DNA of 64,000 nt from Methylobacterium sp. (GCA_020252645.1 JADCCN010000001.1:264966-328965), one strand, 5' to 3'. Numbered from the stretch's first letter, positions 43,215 to 54,450 are shown. Translations and numbers: made by a program. Notes: generated by a model from the letters alone, not told the origin.

Positions 43215-44285
43215 GTGTCCCAATCTGTGCTTCGACTCGTGGAAGGTTCCTCCATGGACAAGACCAAGGCTCTGGATGCCGCGCTCTCGCAGATCGAGCG
43301 AGCCTTCGGCAAGGGCTCCATCATGCGGCTCGGGCAGCAGAAGGCGCTCGAGATCGAGACGATTCCCACGGGTTCACTGGGGCTCGACATCGCTCTGGGC
43401 GTCGGTGGCTTGCCGCGGGGCCGGGTTATCGAGATCTTCGGTCCGGAATCGTCCGGCAAGACCACGCTCGCACTCCACACGGTGGCGGAAGCACAGAAGA
43501 TCGGAGGCGTCTCCGCCTTCATCGATGCCGAGCATGCGCTGGATCCGATTTATGCCCGAAAGCTGGGTGTCAATCTCGACAATCTTCTGATTTCGCAGCC
43601 GGATACCGGCGAGCAGGCGCTGGAGATCGCAGACACGCTGGTCCGCTCCGGCGCGGTCGATGTTCTCGTGGTCGACTCGGTTGCGGCTCTCACGCCGAAA
43701 GCGGAGATCGAGGGCGAGATGGGTGAGGTTCAGCCGGGGCAGCAGGCGCGGCTGATGAGCCAGGCGCTCCGCAAGCTGACCGCCTCGATCTCGCGCTCGA
43801 ACACGATGGTCATCTTCATCAACCAGATCCGCATGAAGATCGGCGTCATGTATGGCAGCCCGGAAACCACGACCGGCGGCAACGCGCTGAAATTCTATGC
43901 CTCGGTTCGTCTGGATATTCGGCGCGTGGGCTCCATCAAGGAGCGCGAGGATGTCGTGGGGAATACCACGCGCGTGAAGGTGGTGAAGAACAAAGTTGCG
44001 CCGCCCTTCAAGCAGGTCGAGTTCGACATCATGTATGGCGAAGGCGTCTCGAAAATGGGTGAGCTCATCGATCTCGGTGTCAAGGCGGGGATTGTGGAGA
44101 AATCCGGCGCGTGGTTCTCCCATGACAGCCAGCGGCTGGGGCAGGGGCGCGAGAACGCGAAGGCCTTCCTGAAGCAGAATCCGGCCGTGGCGGACAAGAT
44201 CGAGCAGGCGCTGCGCCAGAATGCCGGCCTGATCGCTTCGACCATTTTCGAGGGCGAGCCGGAGGAAGGGGGCGATGACGCCTGA
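43215..44285 (+). CDS. recA: Recombinase RecA
   Basis: 356 residues from GTG 43215, which has AAGGAGAG upstream and gives the usual alphaproteobacterial start [19 protein letters not shown]. Walker A reads GPESSGKTT, Walker [11 protein letters not shown], and [27 protein letters not shown] holds the L2 loop region (in parts: [16 protein letters not shown] and [14 protein letters not shown]). It drives homologous recombination and LexA self-cleavage. LexA boxes upstream point to SOS induction. Confidence 0.98.
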   Translation: MSQSVLRLVEGSSMDKTKALDAALSQIERAFGKGSIMRLGQQKALEIETIPTGSLGLDIALGVGGLPRGRVIEIFGPESSGKTTLALHTVAEAQKIGGVSAFIDAEHALDPIYARKLGVNLDNLLISQPDTGEQALEIADTLVRSGAVDVLVVDSVAALTPKAEIEGEMGEVQPGQQARLMSQALRKLTASISRSNTMVIFINQIRMKIGVMYGSPETTTGGNALKFYASVRLDIRRVGSIKEREDVVGNTTRVKVVKNKVAPPFKQVEFDIMYGEGVSKMGELIDLGVKAGIVEKSGAWFSHDSQRLGQGRENAKAFLKQNPAVADKIEQALRQNAGLIASTIFEGEPEEGGDDA

Positions 44286-44421
44286 TTGCGGACTCGCCTT
44301 GTTCTTGCGCTCGGGCGTGGACAGGGGCGGGCCTGCTGTCTAGAAGCCTTCGAGGCAGGCGCTTTTCTCAGTTTGAGAAACAGCTTGGTTTAGATCGCGG
44401 GAATGGGTGCAGGGTCTGGTC

Positions 44422-47079
44422 ATGGCGAGTGTTGGTGAGGTTCGATCGGCGTTTCTCGAGTTCTTCGGCGGAAACGGGCACAACATTCTGCCGTCCTCGC
44501 CGCTGGTGCCACGAAACGATCCCACCCTCATGTTCACGACGGCCGGCATGGTTCAGTTCAAGAACCTTTTCACCGGTCTGGAGACCCGCAGCTACACCCG
44601 CGCCGCGACCTCGCAGAAATGCGTGCGCGCCGGGGGAAAGCATAATGATCTCGACAATGTAGGCTATACTGCGCGCCACCATACCTTCTTTGAAATGCTT
44701 GGGAATTTCTCGTTCGGCGATTACTTCAAGGAAGATGCGATTCGTTACGCATGGACGCTTGTGACGCGCGATTACGGCCTCCCAAGAGACAAACTGAGCG
44801 TCACCGTCTACCATACCGATGATGAGGCTTTCGGACTCTGGAAAAAGATCGCCGGCCTGCCGGATGAGCGGATCATTCGCATTGCGACTTCCGACAACTT
44901 CTGGGCCATGGGCGATACCGGGCCTTGCGGCCCTTGTTCGGAAATTTTCTACGATCATGGCCCGCATGTTTTCGGAGGACCGCCTGGTTCGGCGGATGCG
45001 GATGGCGACCGCTTCATCGAGATCTGGAACCTCGTGTTCATGCAGTACGAATCGCTGCCGGACGGCGGCCGCATCGCCTTGCCGAAGCCTTCGATCGATA
45101 CCGGAATGGGTCTTGAGCGTATCTCGGCCGTTTTGCAGGGAACGCATGACAACTACCGCATCGACCTGATGCGCAACCTCATCCTGGCGGTCGCGCAGGC
45201 GACGGGTGTGGATCCGGATGGTCCGCAATCCGCGTCCCACCGTGTGATTGCGGATCACCTGCGTGCGTCGGCCTTCCTTGTGGCCGATGGTGTGCTCCCG
45301 TCGAATGAGGGGCGTGGCTACGTGCTTCGCCGCATCATGCGCCGTGGCATGCGTCACGCCCATATACTCGGATCGCGCGAGCCACTGATGCATCGCATCG
45401 TGCCGGTGCTCATCCGGGAGATGGGGCAGGCCTATCCCGAACTTGTTCGGGCCGCGACGCTCATCACGGAAACGTTGCGGCTCGAGGAAACGCGCTTCCG
45501 AAACACGCTTGAGCGTGGCCTGGCCCTTCTCGAAGGCGAGGTGGCAAAGCTGGGGGATGGCCAGGTTTTCCCAGGCGAGACCGCTTTCCGCCTTTACGAC
45601 ACGTATGGCTTTCCCCTGGACCTCACGCAGGATGCCCTCCGTTCGCGCCGTATCACGGTGGATCTCGAATCCTTCCAGGCTGCCATGGAACGGCAGAAGG
45701 CAGAGGCGCGTGCGCATTGGGCCGGCTCCGGCGAGGCTGCGAACGAAACCATCTGGTTTCAGGTGCGTGACAAAATCGGTGCGACGGAATTCCTCGGTTA
45801 TGGCACCGAGGAAGCGGAGGGTGTGGTCACCGCCGTCGTTGCCGAGGGCAAGATGGCGGATCATGCGCGCGGCGAGGTTGCGATCACGCTCAACCAGACG
45901 CCGTTTTATGCTGAAAGCGGCGGCCAGGTGGGTGATCAGGGCCTGATCCACGGCGAGGGGTTCCGTTTGCGCGTCACCGATACGGTGAAGCGTGCGGGCG
46001 ATGTCTTCGTCCATCTGGGGAGGGTGGAGGAGGGCGAGGTTGCTGTGGGCCGCGCGGCCTTCCTGCGGGTGGAGAAGGCGCGTCGTGCCGCCATCAGGGC
46101 CAATCATTCGGCCACACATCTGCTGCATGAGGCCTTGCGGCAGGTTCTGGGTGATCATGTGGCGCAGAAAGGCTCGCTGGTGGAACCGGAGCGTCTCCGT
46201 TTCGACATCTCCCATCCCAAGCCGATTGCGGGGGATGAGCTGGAGCGGGTGGAAGATATTGCCAATGCCATCGTGTTGCGTAACGAACCGGTCGTCACAC
46301 GGCTGATGGCGGTGGATGATGCCATTGCCTCCGGCGCACGTGCTTTGTTCGGCGAGAAATATGGCGAAGAGGTCCGCGTGGTGTCGATGGGCACGGTCGA
46401 CCGGCCCGACGGCCTCAGCGCGCCCTATTCGGTGGAGTTATGCGGCGGCACGCATGCCAATCGTACCGGCGACATCGGACTCATTGTGATCGTGGGCGAG
46501 GGCGCTGTATCGGCTGGCGTGCGTCGCATCGAGGCGATGACCGGCAAGACCGCTCGGCGCTTCCTTAACGAGCAGAGCCGCAGGCTGAAGGGTGTGGCGC
46601 AGGTGCTGCGCGCCAATGTGGACGAGGTGGCCGAGCGTGCCTCGGTTCTGGCGGAGGAGCGTCGCAAGCTCGATCGCGAACTCGCCGATGCCCGTCGCAA
46701 GCTCGCAATGGGCGGCAGCGCGGCAGCGCCCGAGGCGATCGAGAAGGCGGGCTCCACCGCTTTTGTTGGCCGTAACCTGCCGGGCGTCGAAGTGAAGGAC
46801 CTCAAAGGCCTCGCGGATCAGGAAAAGGCGCGTCTCGGTTCGGGCGTCGTCGCTTTCGGCGTCGTTGGCGAGGATGGGCGCGCCGGCCTTGTGGTGGGCG
46901 TCACGGCCGATCTCGCGGGCCGGCTCAATGCGGTGGATCTTGTGAAGATCGGCTCGGAGATGCTGGGCGGCAAGGGCGGCGGCGGCCGGCCGGATATGGC
47001 GCAGGCGGGCGGCCCGGACGGCTCGCGAATGGCCGAGGCGCTCGCGGCCATTCGTGCTCGTGTCGCCGAACTGGGGTAA
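44422..47079 (+). CDS. alaS: Alanine--tRNA ligase
   Basis: 885 residues from ATG 44422 (a second ATG is five codons upstream). The catalytic core carries [19 protein letters not shown] and [15 protein letters not shown] (class II motif regions); the editing domain has [11 protein letters not shown] and [12 protein letters not shown], both zinc-ligand motifs intact. The C-terminal DHHA1 domain ends with [17 protein letters not shown]. It charges tRNA-Ala. It follows recA by 136 bp. Confidence 0.98.
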   Translation: MASVGEVRSAFLEFFGGNGHNILPSSPLVPRNDPTLMFTTAGMVQFKNLFTGLETRSYTRAATSQKCVRAGGKHNDLDNVGYTARHHTFFEMLGNFSFGDYFKEDAIRYAWTLVTRDYGLPRDKLSVTVYHTDDEAFGLWKKIAGLPDERIIRIATSDNFWAMGDTGPCGPCSEIFYDHGPHVFGGPPGSADADGDRFIEIWNLVFMQYESLPDGGRIALPKPSIDTGMGLERISAVLQGTHDNYRIDLMRNLILAVAQATGVDPDGPQSASHRVIADHLRASAFLVADGVLPSNEGRGYVLRRIMRRGMRHAHILGSREPLMHRIVPVLIREMGQAYPELVRAATLITETLRLEETRFRNTLERGLALLEGEVAKLGDGQVFPGETAFRLYDTYGFPLDLTQDALRSRRITVDLESFQAAMERQKAEARAHWAGSGEAANETIWFQVRDKIGATEFLGYGTEEAEGVVTAVVAEGKMADHARGEVAITLNQTPFYAESGGQVGDQGLIHGEGFRLRVTDTVKRAGDVFVHLGRVEEGEVAVGRAAFLRVEKARRAAIRANHSATHLLHEALRQVLGDHVAQKGSLVEPERLRFDISHPKPIAGDELERVEDIANAIVLRNEPVVTRLMAVDDAIASGARALFGEKYGEEVRVVSMGTVDRPDGLSAPYSVELCGGTHANRTGDIGLIVIVGEGAVSAGVRRIEAMTGKTARRFLNEQSRRLKGVAQVLRANVDEVAERASVLAEERRKLDRELADARRKLAMGGSAAAPEAIEKAGSTAFVGRNLPGVEVKDLKGLADQEKARLGSGVVAFGVVGEDGRAGLVVGVTADLAGRLNAVDLVKIGSEMLGGKGGGGRPDMAQAGGPDGSRMAEALAAIRARVAELG

Positions 47080-47082
47080 GGC

Positions 47083-48300
47083 ATGGCCCGGATCGGCGCC
47101 CGGATGTTCCGAAAGCGCTGCCATGAGGTGCTGGATGGGGGCGCCCCGCATGATGCGGTGAGCCGCCGGGTTCACCGGGGGATTGTCGCGCTCATCCTCG
47201 TGAGTGTGATGGCGGTCATCCTGGAATCCGTGCCGAATTTGGCCGCGCGGTTCGGCTCGCTCTTTCAGGGCATCGAGTTTGTCGCGGCTCTGGTTTTCAC
47301 CGTGGAATATGTCGCGCGGCTCTGGTCTGCCGTGGAGCATCCGCTGCTGCGGCCGCTGCCGGCCTGGCGCGCGCGGCTGAACTATGCGGTTCAGCCCGTT
47401 TTGCTGGTCGATCTTTTTGCGATCCTGCCCTTCTATCTCGCGCTGGTGGGGCCGGCGGATTTTGAGGTCCTGCTGATTTTCCGGCTGATCCGCTTCTTCA
47501 AGCTCGCGCGCTATTCGCCGGGCATGCGCTCCCTGCTGGAGGCCATCCGGGCCGAAAGGCGTGCATTGCTCGCCTGTCTCGTCATTCTCGGCGGTCTGAT
47601 GATCGTCACGGCTGCGATCATGCATGTGGTGGAGGGCCCGGCCCAGCCCGGCAAGTTCGGCTCCATCCCCGAGGCGATGTATTGGTCGATCATCACGCTC
47701 ACCACGGTGGGCTATGGTGATGTGCACCCCGTGACGAATGGTGGAAAGGTCGTCGCGGGCTTCACGGCCGTGCTGGGCCTCGTGATGCTCTCGCTGCCCG
47801 TGGGCATCATCGCGACCTCCTTTGCCGAGGTGATCCATCGCCGCGATTTCGTGGTGACCTGGAACATGGTTGCGCGCGTGCCGCTTTTCTCGAAGCTGAA
47901 TGCCGGGGAGATCGCAACCATCATGCGCTTCCTGCGCTCGCGCTTGGTGGAGGGGGGCGAGGTTGTGGTGCGGCGCGACGAGCCCTCCCTCGCGATGTTC
48001 TTCATCGCGAGCGGCGCGGTGGAGATCGAGATGCCGGGACGCCGCCTCAGGATGGAAACCGGCCAGTTCTTCGGCGAGGCCGCATTGTTCAGCGAGGCGC
48101 ATCGCACCGGCACGGTGCGGGCCCTGGAGGCGACGCATCTGCTCGCGCTCGACCGCGACGATTTCATCACGCTGATGGATCAGGATGCGGAGATCGCCCG
48201 CTCGATCAACGAGGCCATCCGCAGCCAGCGCATGCTCAGTCCCGTCGAACCCGGCGGCGACATCGCCCGCGCGGAACTCCATGAGAAGAAACCGCGCTGA
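47083..48300 (+). CDS. Cyclic-nucleotide-gated potassium channel, MloK1-like
   Basis: 405 residues. Six membrane helices include an S4-like RLIRFFKLARY, and the selectivity filter TTVGYGD is intact near residue 208. The C-terminal cyclic-nucleotide domain has FFGEAALFSEAHRTGTVRA, where Glu and the Arg-Thr pair bind cyclic AMP in MloK1. Its size and layout match the Mesorhizobium channel. It starts 3 bp after alaS. Confidence 0.9.
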   Translation: MARIGARMFRKRCHEVLDGGAPHDAVSRRVHRGIVALILVSVMAVILESVPNLAARFGSLFQGIEFVAALVFTVEYVARLWSAVEHPLLRPLPAWRARLNYAVQPVLLVDLFAILPFYLALVGPADFEVLLIFRLIRFFKLARYSPGMRSLLEAIRAERRALLACLVILGGLMIVTAAIMHVVEGPAQPGKFGSIPEAMYWSIITLTTVGYGDVHPVTNGGKVVAGFTAVLGLVMLSLPVGIIATSFAEVIHRRDFVVTWNMVARVPLFSKLNAGEIATIMRFLRSRLVEGGEVVVRRDEPSLAMFFIASGAVEIEMPGRRLRMETGQFFGEAALFSEAHRTGTVRALEATHLLALDRDDFITLMDQDAEIARSINEAIRSQRMLSPVEPGGDIARAELHEKKPR

Positions 48301-48738
48301 TCAGGCCCGTTGTTCCGGCTCCGCCGCAAGAATGATCGCGCGGGTCTCTGGCGTCACCGGCAGGCTTCTGCGCGTGGCCTGCTCGACATAGGCCCAGATG
48401 ACCTCGCCCGTCGCGCAAGCCCCCTCCTCGCCGTCGCGGAACACGCCCAGCGTGAAGGCGATGCTGGAGCGTCCGATGCGCGCGACCTTCACACCCACCG
48501 CGAAGAGATCATCGAAATGCAGTGGCCGGCGGAATTCCACGCTGGCCTTGACCACGTGGAAGTCGCAGCCCGTGCGTTTCGCATCCGAATAGCGCTCATG
48601 GTTCAGCGCACGGAAATATTCGTGGATCGAGACATCGAAGAAGGTGAGATAATGCGCGTTGTAAACGACGCCCTGCCCGTCGATCTCGGAATAGCGCACG
48701 CGATAGGGGTGGAAGAAGCGGAAGGCGCTGCGATTCAT
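48301..48738 (-). CDS. Acyl-CoA thioesterase, 4-hydroxybenzoyl-CoA thioesterase fold
   Basis: 145 residues from ATG 48738. The hotdog-fold start VRYSEIDGQGVVYNAHYLTFFD is characteristic of YbgC-type thioesterases, where the Asp in the loop before the helix is catalytic. The stop abuts that of the channel gene (48300/48301), a convergent pair with no gap. The natural acyl-CoA is unknown. Confidence 0.85.
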   Translation of the reverse strand: MNRSAFRFFHPYRVRYSEIDGQGVVYNAHYLTFFDVSIHEYFRALNHERYSDAKRTGCDFHVVKASVEFRRPLHFDDLFAVGVKVARIGRSSIAFTLGVFRDGEEGACATGEVIWAYVEQATRRSLPVTPETRAIILAAEPEQRA

Positions 48739-48816
48739 GATCCGTCTCTGCTGATGCCGGATTGGGTCGGGAGCGGCGACACGAGACAAACCAAATTCGG
48801 CCTGAAAACGAGGAAA

Positions 48817-48833
48817 GGGGCTCATGAGGCCCC
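48817..48833 (-). terminator. Terminator hairpin after icd
   Basis: On the minus strand GGGGC...GCCCC arms enclose a short loop, followed by TTTCCT. It is 25 bp beyond the icd stop. Confidence 0.55.
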
Positions 48834-48857
48834 TGATCCGTTGAAGGCAGGCTGGCC

Positions 48858-50072
48858 TCAGGAAGCCATCGCCTTGCAAAGGTTCTCGTCGATCTTGTCG
48901 AGGAATCCCGTGGTCGAGAGCCATTTCTGGTCGGCGCCCACGAGCAGCGCCAGGTCCTTCGTCATATAGCCTGCTTCCACCGTGTCCACGCAGACCTTTT
49001 CGAGCGTGGTCGAGAACTTCGCGAGTTCCTGGTTGTCGTCAAGCTTCGCGCGATGCGCGAGGCCGCGAGTCCAGGCGAAGATCGAGGCGATGGAGTTCGT
49101 CGAGGTCTGCTTGCCCTTCTGGTGCTCGCGATAATGGCGCGTCACTGTCCCGTGGGCTGCTTCCGCCTCCACGATCTTGCCGTCGGGCGTCATCAGCACG
49201 GAGGTCATCAGGCCCAGCGAGCCGAAACCCTGAGCGACCGTATCCGACTGCACGTCGCCATCATAGTTCTTGCAGGCCCAGACATAGCCACCGGACCACT
49301 TGAGCGCCGAGGCCACCATGTCGTCGATGAGGCGATGCTCATAGGTGATGCCGATTTCCTTGTAGGCTTCCGCGAATTCGGCCTCGTAGACTTCCTGGAA
49401 GATATCCTTGAAGCGGCCGTCATAGACCTTGAGAATGGTGTTTTTCGTCGAGAGATAGACCGGATACTTGCGGTTCAGGCCGTAATTCAGCGAGGCGCGG
49501 GCGAAATCACGGATTGAATCGTCGAGATTATACATGGCCTGCGCCACGCCGGCGCCGGGGGACTTGAACACCTCGCGCTCGATCACCGTGCCGTCCTCGC
49601 CCTCGAATTTCATCGTGAGCCTGCCTTTGCCGGGGAATTTGAAATCGGTCGCGCGATACTGGTCGCCGAAGGCATGGCGGCCGATGACGATCGGCTGGGT
49701 CCAGCCCGGCACGAGGCGCGGCACGTTCTTGCAGATGATCGGCTCGCGGAAGATCACGCCGCCAAGGATGTTGCGGATGGTGCCGTTGGGGCTCTTCCAC
49801 ATTTCCTTGAGGTTGAATTCCTTCACGCGCGCCTCGTCGGGCGTGATGGTCGCGCATTTCACGGCGACGCCATGTTTCCTGGTGGCCTCTGCGGCCTCGA
49901 TCGTCACCTTGTCATTGGTCTGGTCGCGATATTCGATGCCGAGATCGTAATAATGCAGATCGATGTCGAGATAGGGGTGGATCAGCTTGTCCTTGATGGC
50001 CTGCCAGATGATCCGGGTCATCTCGTCCCCGTCCATCTCCACAACCGGATTTCTGACCTTGATCTTGTTCAT
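48858..50072 (-). CDS. icd: NADP-dependent isocitrate dehydrogenase, eukaryote-like
   Basis: 404 residues. It starts [23 protein letters not shown] 50072 was preferred over 50075 as GGGGAC is then at a workable spacing. [23 protein letters not shown] and [17 protein letters not shown] are the substrate and NADP sites of subfamily II enzymes. It converts isocitrate to 2-oxoglutarate in the TCA cycle and supplies NADPH. Confidence 0.96.
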   Translation of the reverse strand: MNKIKVRNPVVEMDGDEMTRIIWQAIKDKLIHPYLDIDLHYYDLGIEYRDQTNDKVTIEAAEATRKHGVAVKCATITPDEARVKEFNLKEMWKSPNGTIRNILGGVIFREPIICKNVPRLVPGWTQPIVIGRHAFGDQYRATDFKFPGKGRLTMKFEGEDGTVIEREVFKSPGAGVAQAMYNLDDSIRDFARASLNYGLNRKYPVYLSTKNTILKVYDGRFKDIFQEVYEAEFAEAYKEIGITYEHRLIDDMVASALKWSGGYVWACKNYDGDVQSDTVAQGFGSLGLMTSVLMTPDGKIVEAEAAHGTVTRHYREHQKGKQTSTNSIASIFAWTRGLAHRAKLDDNQELAKFSTTLEKVCVDTVEAGYMTKDLALLVGADQKWLSTTGFLDKIDENLCKAMAS

Positions 50073-50280
50073 CATGTCCCCGCGATCCAATGCCTGAAGC
50101 TCGTTTCCCCCGCCGGCGCCCTGCATGCGCGAACGGACCGGCGCGGGCTATAGCATCGCGTGCGCGCGAGCGGAAGCCGATCCGGCATGAGGCTTTCGGG
50201 GGAAGGGAATGCGTGGAACGGGTTGACCGCGCGCCGCGCGCGCCTCATCTGGCGAGAAAGCACAGGCAGGGGCGTCAGGC

Positions 50281-51123
50281 ATGAGCGAGGCAACGCAGCA
50301 GAACCTCCGGCGACCGGCACCGGTTGTCATCCTCGTGCGGCCGCAGCTCGCCGAGAATATCGGCATGTGCGCCCGCGCCATGGCGAATTTCGGCCTCTCC
50401 GAGATGCGGCTCGTCGCCCCGCGCGATGGCTGGCCGCAGAAATCCGCGCTGAAGAAGGGCGCGTTCTCGGCCGCTGCCGGCGCGACGCATATCCTCACCG
50501 CAGCGAAGCATTACGACACGCTCGATGCCGCGCTTTTCGATCTGCACCACGTCTATGCCACCACCGCGCGTTTCCGCGAGCAGGCGAAACCCGTGCAGGC
50601 CCCGGCCATCGCCTTGCCGGAGGCGGCAAGCCGCGTCGCGTCGGGCCAGAAGGTGGGGCTGATGTTCGGGCCGGAGCGCACCGGCTTGGAGAGTGATGAA
50701 GTGATGGCGGCCTCCTCCATCATCACCTTCCCGGTGAACCCGGATTATGCCTCGCTGAACCTCGCGCAGGCCGTGCTGCTCACGGGCTATGAATGGATGC
50801 GCGCCGCGCAGGGCGATGTGCTGCCCTTCACCATGCCCGAACCGAGCCCGCCCGCCGCGCAGGGCATGGTGGGCCAGTTCTTCGGCTTCCTCGAACAGGA
50901 GCTGGATCGCGTGCGCTTCTTCCACCCCGAGGGCAAGAAGCCGGTAATGATGCGCAACCTCAGGAACATCATCCACCGCATGGCGCCCACCGAGCAGGAT
51001 ATCCGCACGCTCTGGGGCATGATCGATCTGCTCGCCAAGGGCGGCAAGAAGCCGGGCTCGAAGAAGCCGGGCTCGAAGAACCCCTTGGCCGAGGGCGAGG
51101 CGCCGGCTGTCACGGATGCGTGA
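50281..51123 (+). CDS. tRNA/rRNA 2'-O-methyltransferase of the TrmJ (LasT) family
   Basis: 280 residues with a SpoU-type knot. PVVILVRPQLAENIGMCARAMANFG, read as VVILVRPQLAENIG and ARAMANFGL, is motif 1; GLMFGPERTGLESDE is motif 2; and NPDYASLNLAQAVLLTGYE is motif 3. This matches TrmJ, which methylates the ribose of tRNA position 32. The C-terminus carries the small repeat KKPGS-KKPGS. A TrmJ role is likely but not separable from LasT relatives. Confidence 0.88.
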   Translation: MSEATQQNLRRPAPVVILVRPQLAENIGMCARAMANFGLSEMRLVAPRDGWPQKSALKKGAFSAAAGATHILTAAKHYDTLDAALFDLHHVYATTARFREQAKPVQAPAIALPEAASRVASGQKVGLMFGPERTGLESDEVMAASSIITFPVNPDYASLNLAQAVLLTGYEWMRAAQGDVLPFTMPEPSPPAAQGMVGQFFGFLEQELDRVRFFHPEGKKPVMMRNLRNIIHRMAPTEQDIRTLWGMIDLLAKGGKKPGSKKPGSKNPLAEGEAPAVTDA

Positions 51124-51187
51124 AGAGCCACGAATGCTGCATCCGCGAAAGGGAATCCGGCGTATTTCTGGTGCCGAGGTTGACCCC

Positions 51188-52501
51188 ATGATTTCCCGTC
51201 GCACCCTTCTCGCTGGTTCGCTGGCCGCGCCCTTTGTGGCGAATGCGGCGGCGCGCGCGCAAGGAATCGCGTTGCTGGATGTCGCGATCATCGGCGCGGG
51301 CGCCGCGGGCCTTCATGCCGCGCATCGGGCGCGGGCGGAGGGGTTGACAGCGCGGATCTTCGAGGCCGGCGCCCGCGTGGGCGGGCGGGTCTTCACCGAT
51401 GCGAGCCTCGGCTCGGATTTCGAGGCCGGTGCCTTCTATATTCACTGGTCGGAGAGCAATCCCTGGACGGAAATCGCGAAAAGTCTGGGCATCGAGGCGA
51501 TCAGCGATAGCGGCCTATGGGGCGGTTTCGACGTTTTCTCCAATGGCCGCCGCCTTTCCGGCGAGGAGCGCAGCCGCCGGCGCGGCGGATTCTGGCGCCT
51601 CTCCGGCGTGCTGGATGGCGAGCCCGCGACCACGGACATGTCCTTCGGCGAGGCCGCGCGCCGGCTGAGCCCGGACCAGCCGGAAGCCGCCAGCGGCATG
51701 ACCCTGCTGAGCCTCGGCGAGGATGCCGATCGCGTGTCGATCCGCGATTACCAGCGGCTTGATGCGGGTGAAGATCTCGTATTGCCGCGCGGCTATGGGC
51801 GCCTGCTCGAAGGCTATGCCCGGGGGCTCGATATCGCGCTTTCGACCCCGGTGACGGCGGTCGATCATTCCGGACCTGCGGTGCGGCTCGAGACACCGCG
51901 GGGCACCGTGACGGCGCGGGCGGTGATCGTCACCGTCTCGGTCAATGTGCTGAAATCCGGCTCCATTCGCTTCACGCCCGAACTGCCCGCCGAAACGCGC
52001 CGGGCACTCGACGGCCTCAGCATGGGGGCGCTCACGAAGCTTGCACTGAAATTCGAGGGCACGAAATTCGGCCAATCCCCCTGGACGCAGTTCTTCGATA
52101 GCGGCAGCCGCGGCGATCTTGTCAATTTCGAATTCTGGCCCTGGGGCAACGATCTTGTCGTCGCGCATTTCGGTGGCGATTACGCGCGTTCGGTTGCCGC
52201 TTCGGGCGAGGCGGCGGCGGTGGATCACATGCTCGGCCGGCTCATCGCGATCCTCGGCGCGGATGCCCGCAAGGCCTTCCGCGGCGGCCGCCTCGCGGGC
52301 TGGAGTGCCGACCCGCTCGCGCTCGGGGGCTATTCGATCGCAAGGCCGGGGCAGGCCGACCAGCGCGAGGCGCTGGCCCGGCCCGTGGCGAACCGCCTGT
52401 ATTTCGCGGGCGAGGCTTCGGCCGGTTCCGGCTCCATGACGGCCGGCGGTGCCGCGCTCGCCGGCGCTCGCGCGATCGGGATGATCCGCAAGATGATCTG
52501 A
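51188..52501 (+). CDS. Tat-exported flavin amine oxidase
   Basis: 437 residues. It begins MISRRTLLAGSLAAPFVANA, a twin-arginine signal, so a folded FAD enzyme is sent to the periplasm. The dinucleotide site is VAIIGAGAAGLHAAHRA, with GARVGGRV following, and the C-terminal FAD site is NRLYFAGEASAGSGSMTAGG, both typical of monoamine oxidase relatives. The substrate amine is unknown. It lies between trmJ-like and murI, on the same strand. Confidence 0.85.
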   Translation: MISRRTLLAGSLAAPFVANAAARAQGIALLDVAIIGAGAAGLHAAHRARAEGLTARIFEAGARVGGRVFTDASLGSDFEAGAFYIHWSESNPWTEIAKSLGIEAISDSGLWGGFDVFSNGRRLSGEERSRRRGGFWRLSGVLDGEPATTDMSFGEAARRLSPDQPEAASGMTLLSLGEDADRVSIRDYQRLDAGEDLVLPRGYGRLLEGYARGLDIALSTPVTAVDHSGPAVRLETPRGTVTARAVIVTVSVNVLKSGSIRFTPELPAETRRALDGLSMGALTKLALKFEGTKFGQSPWTQFFDSGSRGDLVNFEFWPWGNDLVVAHFGGDYARSVAASGEAAAVDHMLGRLIAILGADARKAFRGGRLAGWSADPLALGGYSIARPGQADQREALARPVANRLYFAGEASAGSGSMTAGGAALAGARAIGMIRKMI

Positions 52502-52558
52502 TCGGCTTGCTGTTGCCGCGCGAATCTCGGCTAGCTCTTCGCCGAAAGGCCGGGGCAG

Positions 52559-53359
52559 ATGGGCGAAGCCGCAGCAGAAACGGGCGCGAAGCCGCGCATT
52601 CTCGTCTTTGATTCCGGGCTTGGCGGCCTGACCGTGTTCCGCGCGATCCGCGCCTCGCTGCCGGGTGCGGATTATCACTACCTCGCGGATGACGCGCGCT
52701 TTCCCTATGGCGCGTTATCGCCGGATGAACTGATCTCCGGTGTTCTCGACGTGATCGGCTCGGCGCTTGCGGATTTTCCGGCGGATTGCATGGTGATCGC
52801 CTGCAACACAGCCTCGACCTTGGTGCTGCCGGCCTTGCGCGCGCGCTTTTCCATGCCGATCGTCGGCACCGTTCCGGCCATCAAGCCGGCGGCGGCGACC
52901 ACGAAAAGCGGGCTTGTCTCCGTCCTCGCAACCCCGGGAACCGTGAGGCGCGACTACACCATCGATCTCATCCGCGATTTTGCCCGGGGCGTGGATGTCA
53001 CGCTTGTTGGCTCGAAGGCTCTGGCGGGCCTCGCCGAGCGGGCCCTGCGCGGCGAGAATGTGCCGGATGAGGCGATCTTGGCTGAAATCACCCCCTGTTT
53101 CGTGGAGAAGGACCGGCGACGCACGGATCACATTGTGCTCGCCTGCACGCATTATCCGCTGCTGCTGGAGCGCCTGAAGGCACTCCAGCCCTGGCCGGTG
53201 GAATGGATCGACCCCGCTCCGGCCATCGCGCGGCGGGTGGTGCAGGTGCTGGCCCGCGAGGCGCCGGGGGAGGGGCAGTTTCAGGCTCATTCCACGAAAC
53301 CCGGCGCGGATGCCGCCCTGCAGGCCGTGGCGGAGCGGATTCTCGCGCTTCCGGCTTGA
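52559..53359 (+). CDS. murI: Glutamate racemase
   Basis: 266 residues. The two catalytic cysteines are in VIACNTAS and LACTHYP, both intact. [11 protein letters not shown] and [11 protein letters not shown] are the conserved N-terminal segments. It makes D-glutamate for peptidoglycan. It starts 57 bp after the amine oxidase gene. Confidence 0.96.
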   Translation: MGEAAAETGAKPRILVFDSGLGGLTVFRAIRASLPGADYHYLADDARFPYGALSPDELISGVLDVIGSALADFPADCMVIACNTASTLVLPALRARFSMPIVGTVPAIKPAAATTKSGLVSVLATPGTVRRDYTIDLIRDFARGVDVTLVGSKALAGLAERALRGENVPDEAILAEITPCFVEKDRRRTDHIVLACTHYPLLLERLKALQPWPVEWIDPAPAIARRVVQVLAREAPGEGQFQAHSTKPGADAALQAVAERILALPA

Positions 53360-53621
53360 CTTTATCCCGTCCAGCGGCGATAGCCCCCTTTCCCTCGCGC
53401 GAGCCTGCTCCGGGATGGGATACGCACCCGTGGCACCGGTTTCGTGTGTCTGTCGCGCCAAACCTCTCCGGAGGGGAAGGCGAGAGGAGGGGCGTTCCAA
53501 GCTCTGCCCTTCGGGGCCTCACCCGTTCGGGTCTGGCTGGAACGCGATGGTGGAACCCCTGAATGGCATTGCCGTTCGGGTTGCCGTCGTTTTCGGGCTG
53601 ATCCGCCAAAAGGAAACGACG

Positions 53622-54239
53622 ATGTCGAAGCGTCACGAAGCGAAATACAAGATCGATCGCCGCATGGGCGAGAACATCTGGGGCCGTCCGAAATCCCCGG
53701 TGAACAAGCGCGAATACGGCCCGGGCCAGCATGGCCAGCGCCGCAAGGGCAAGATGTCGGATTTCGGCACCCAGCTCCGCGCCAAGCAGAAGCTGAAGGG
53801 CTATTACGGCTCGATCTCCGAGAAGCAGTTCCGACGCTACTATGCCGAGGCGATCCGCATGCGCGGTGACGCCGGCGAGAACCTCATCGGCCTGCTCGAG
53901 CGCCGCCTCGACGCGGTGGTCTACCGCGCGAAATTCGTGCCGACCGTCTTCGCCGCCCGCCAGTTCGTCAGCCATGGCCACGTGAAGGTCAATGGTCAAC
54001 GCGTGAACATTGCGTCCTATTCGGTGAAGCCGGGCGACGTGATCGAACTGCGCGATGCCGCCAAGAACATGATCCTCGTGCAGGAAGCGGTTGGCCTCGC
54101 CGAGCGCGATGTGCCGGATTATGTCGAGGTCGATCACTCGAAGTTCACGGCGAAGCTCGCCCGCGTCCCCGGCCTCACGGATGTGCCCTACGCGGTGCAG
54201 ATGGAGCCGAACCTCGTGATCGAATTCTATTCGCGCTAA
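53622..54239 (+). CDS. rpsD: 30S ribosomal protein S4
   Basis: 205 residues from ATG 53622, preceded by AAAGGAAA. The S4 domain has [36 protein letters not shown] and the end LVIEFYSR. It lacks the N-terminal zinc-finger cysteines, as in alphaproteobacterial S4. It is a primary 16S rRNA binder. A 262-bp leader precedes it. Its stop TAA overlaps the first bases of a repeat. Confidence 0.97.
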   Translation: MSKRHEAKYKIDRRMGENIWGRPKSPVNKREYGPGQHGQRRKGKMSDFGTQLRAKQKLKGYYGSISEKQFRRYYAEAIRMRGDAGENLIGLLERRLDAVVYRAKFVPTVFAARQFVSHGHVKVNGQRVNIASYSVKPGDVIELRDAAKNMILVQEAVGLAERDVPDYVEVDHSKFTAKLARVPGLTDVPYAVQMEPNLVIEFYSR

Positions 54240-54341
54240 AGCGAAATTCGATCTGAATGAATGAGATCGACCGCTCTACGCTTTTGTTGTTTACCGCATT
54301 TTCTTCGATGAACCGGTATCCGCTTCTTCGAAAAAATGCTT
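54237..54341. repeat. Mosaic palindromic repeat, locus 9
   Basis: It opens as AAGCGAAATTCGATCTGAAT/GATCGACCGCTC, the inverse of the module at 23565-23600. A CGCATTTTCTTCGATGAACC and TCGAAAAAATGCTT end follows. It begins inside the stop codon of rpsD. Confidence 0.85.
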
Positions 54342-54354
54342 GAACGCGCCCGTT

Positions 54355-54450
54355 ATTGCGAGAAGGCCGCAGCGCGGCTGTCATTGCGAGAAGGCCGCAG
54401 CGCGGCCGAGGCGGCGATCCAGACCTTCTGGATCGCCACGTCGCTTCGCT
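54355..54450. repeat. Second repeat family: duplicated ATTGCGAGAAGGCCGCAGCG unit plus hairpin
   Basis: The 24-bp unit occurs at 54355-54378 and 54383-54406. A perfect hairpin follows, GGCGATCCAGA-CCT-TCTGGATCGCC (54413-54437), then TCGCTTCGCTCCTCGCGACG. Elements with ATTGCGAG and CTGGATCGCC arms are common interspersed palindromes in Hyphomicrobiales. It is unrelated in sequence to the mosaic family beside it. Confidence 0.8.

Noticed and set aside
44368..48282. Long minus-strand frames opposite alaS and the potassium channel
   Set aside because: The plus-strand genes are certain (alaS editing motifs, TVGYGD filter). The antisense frames result from codon bias.
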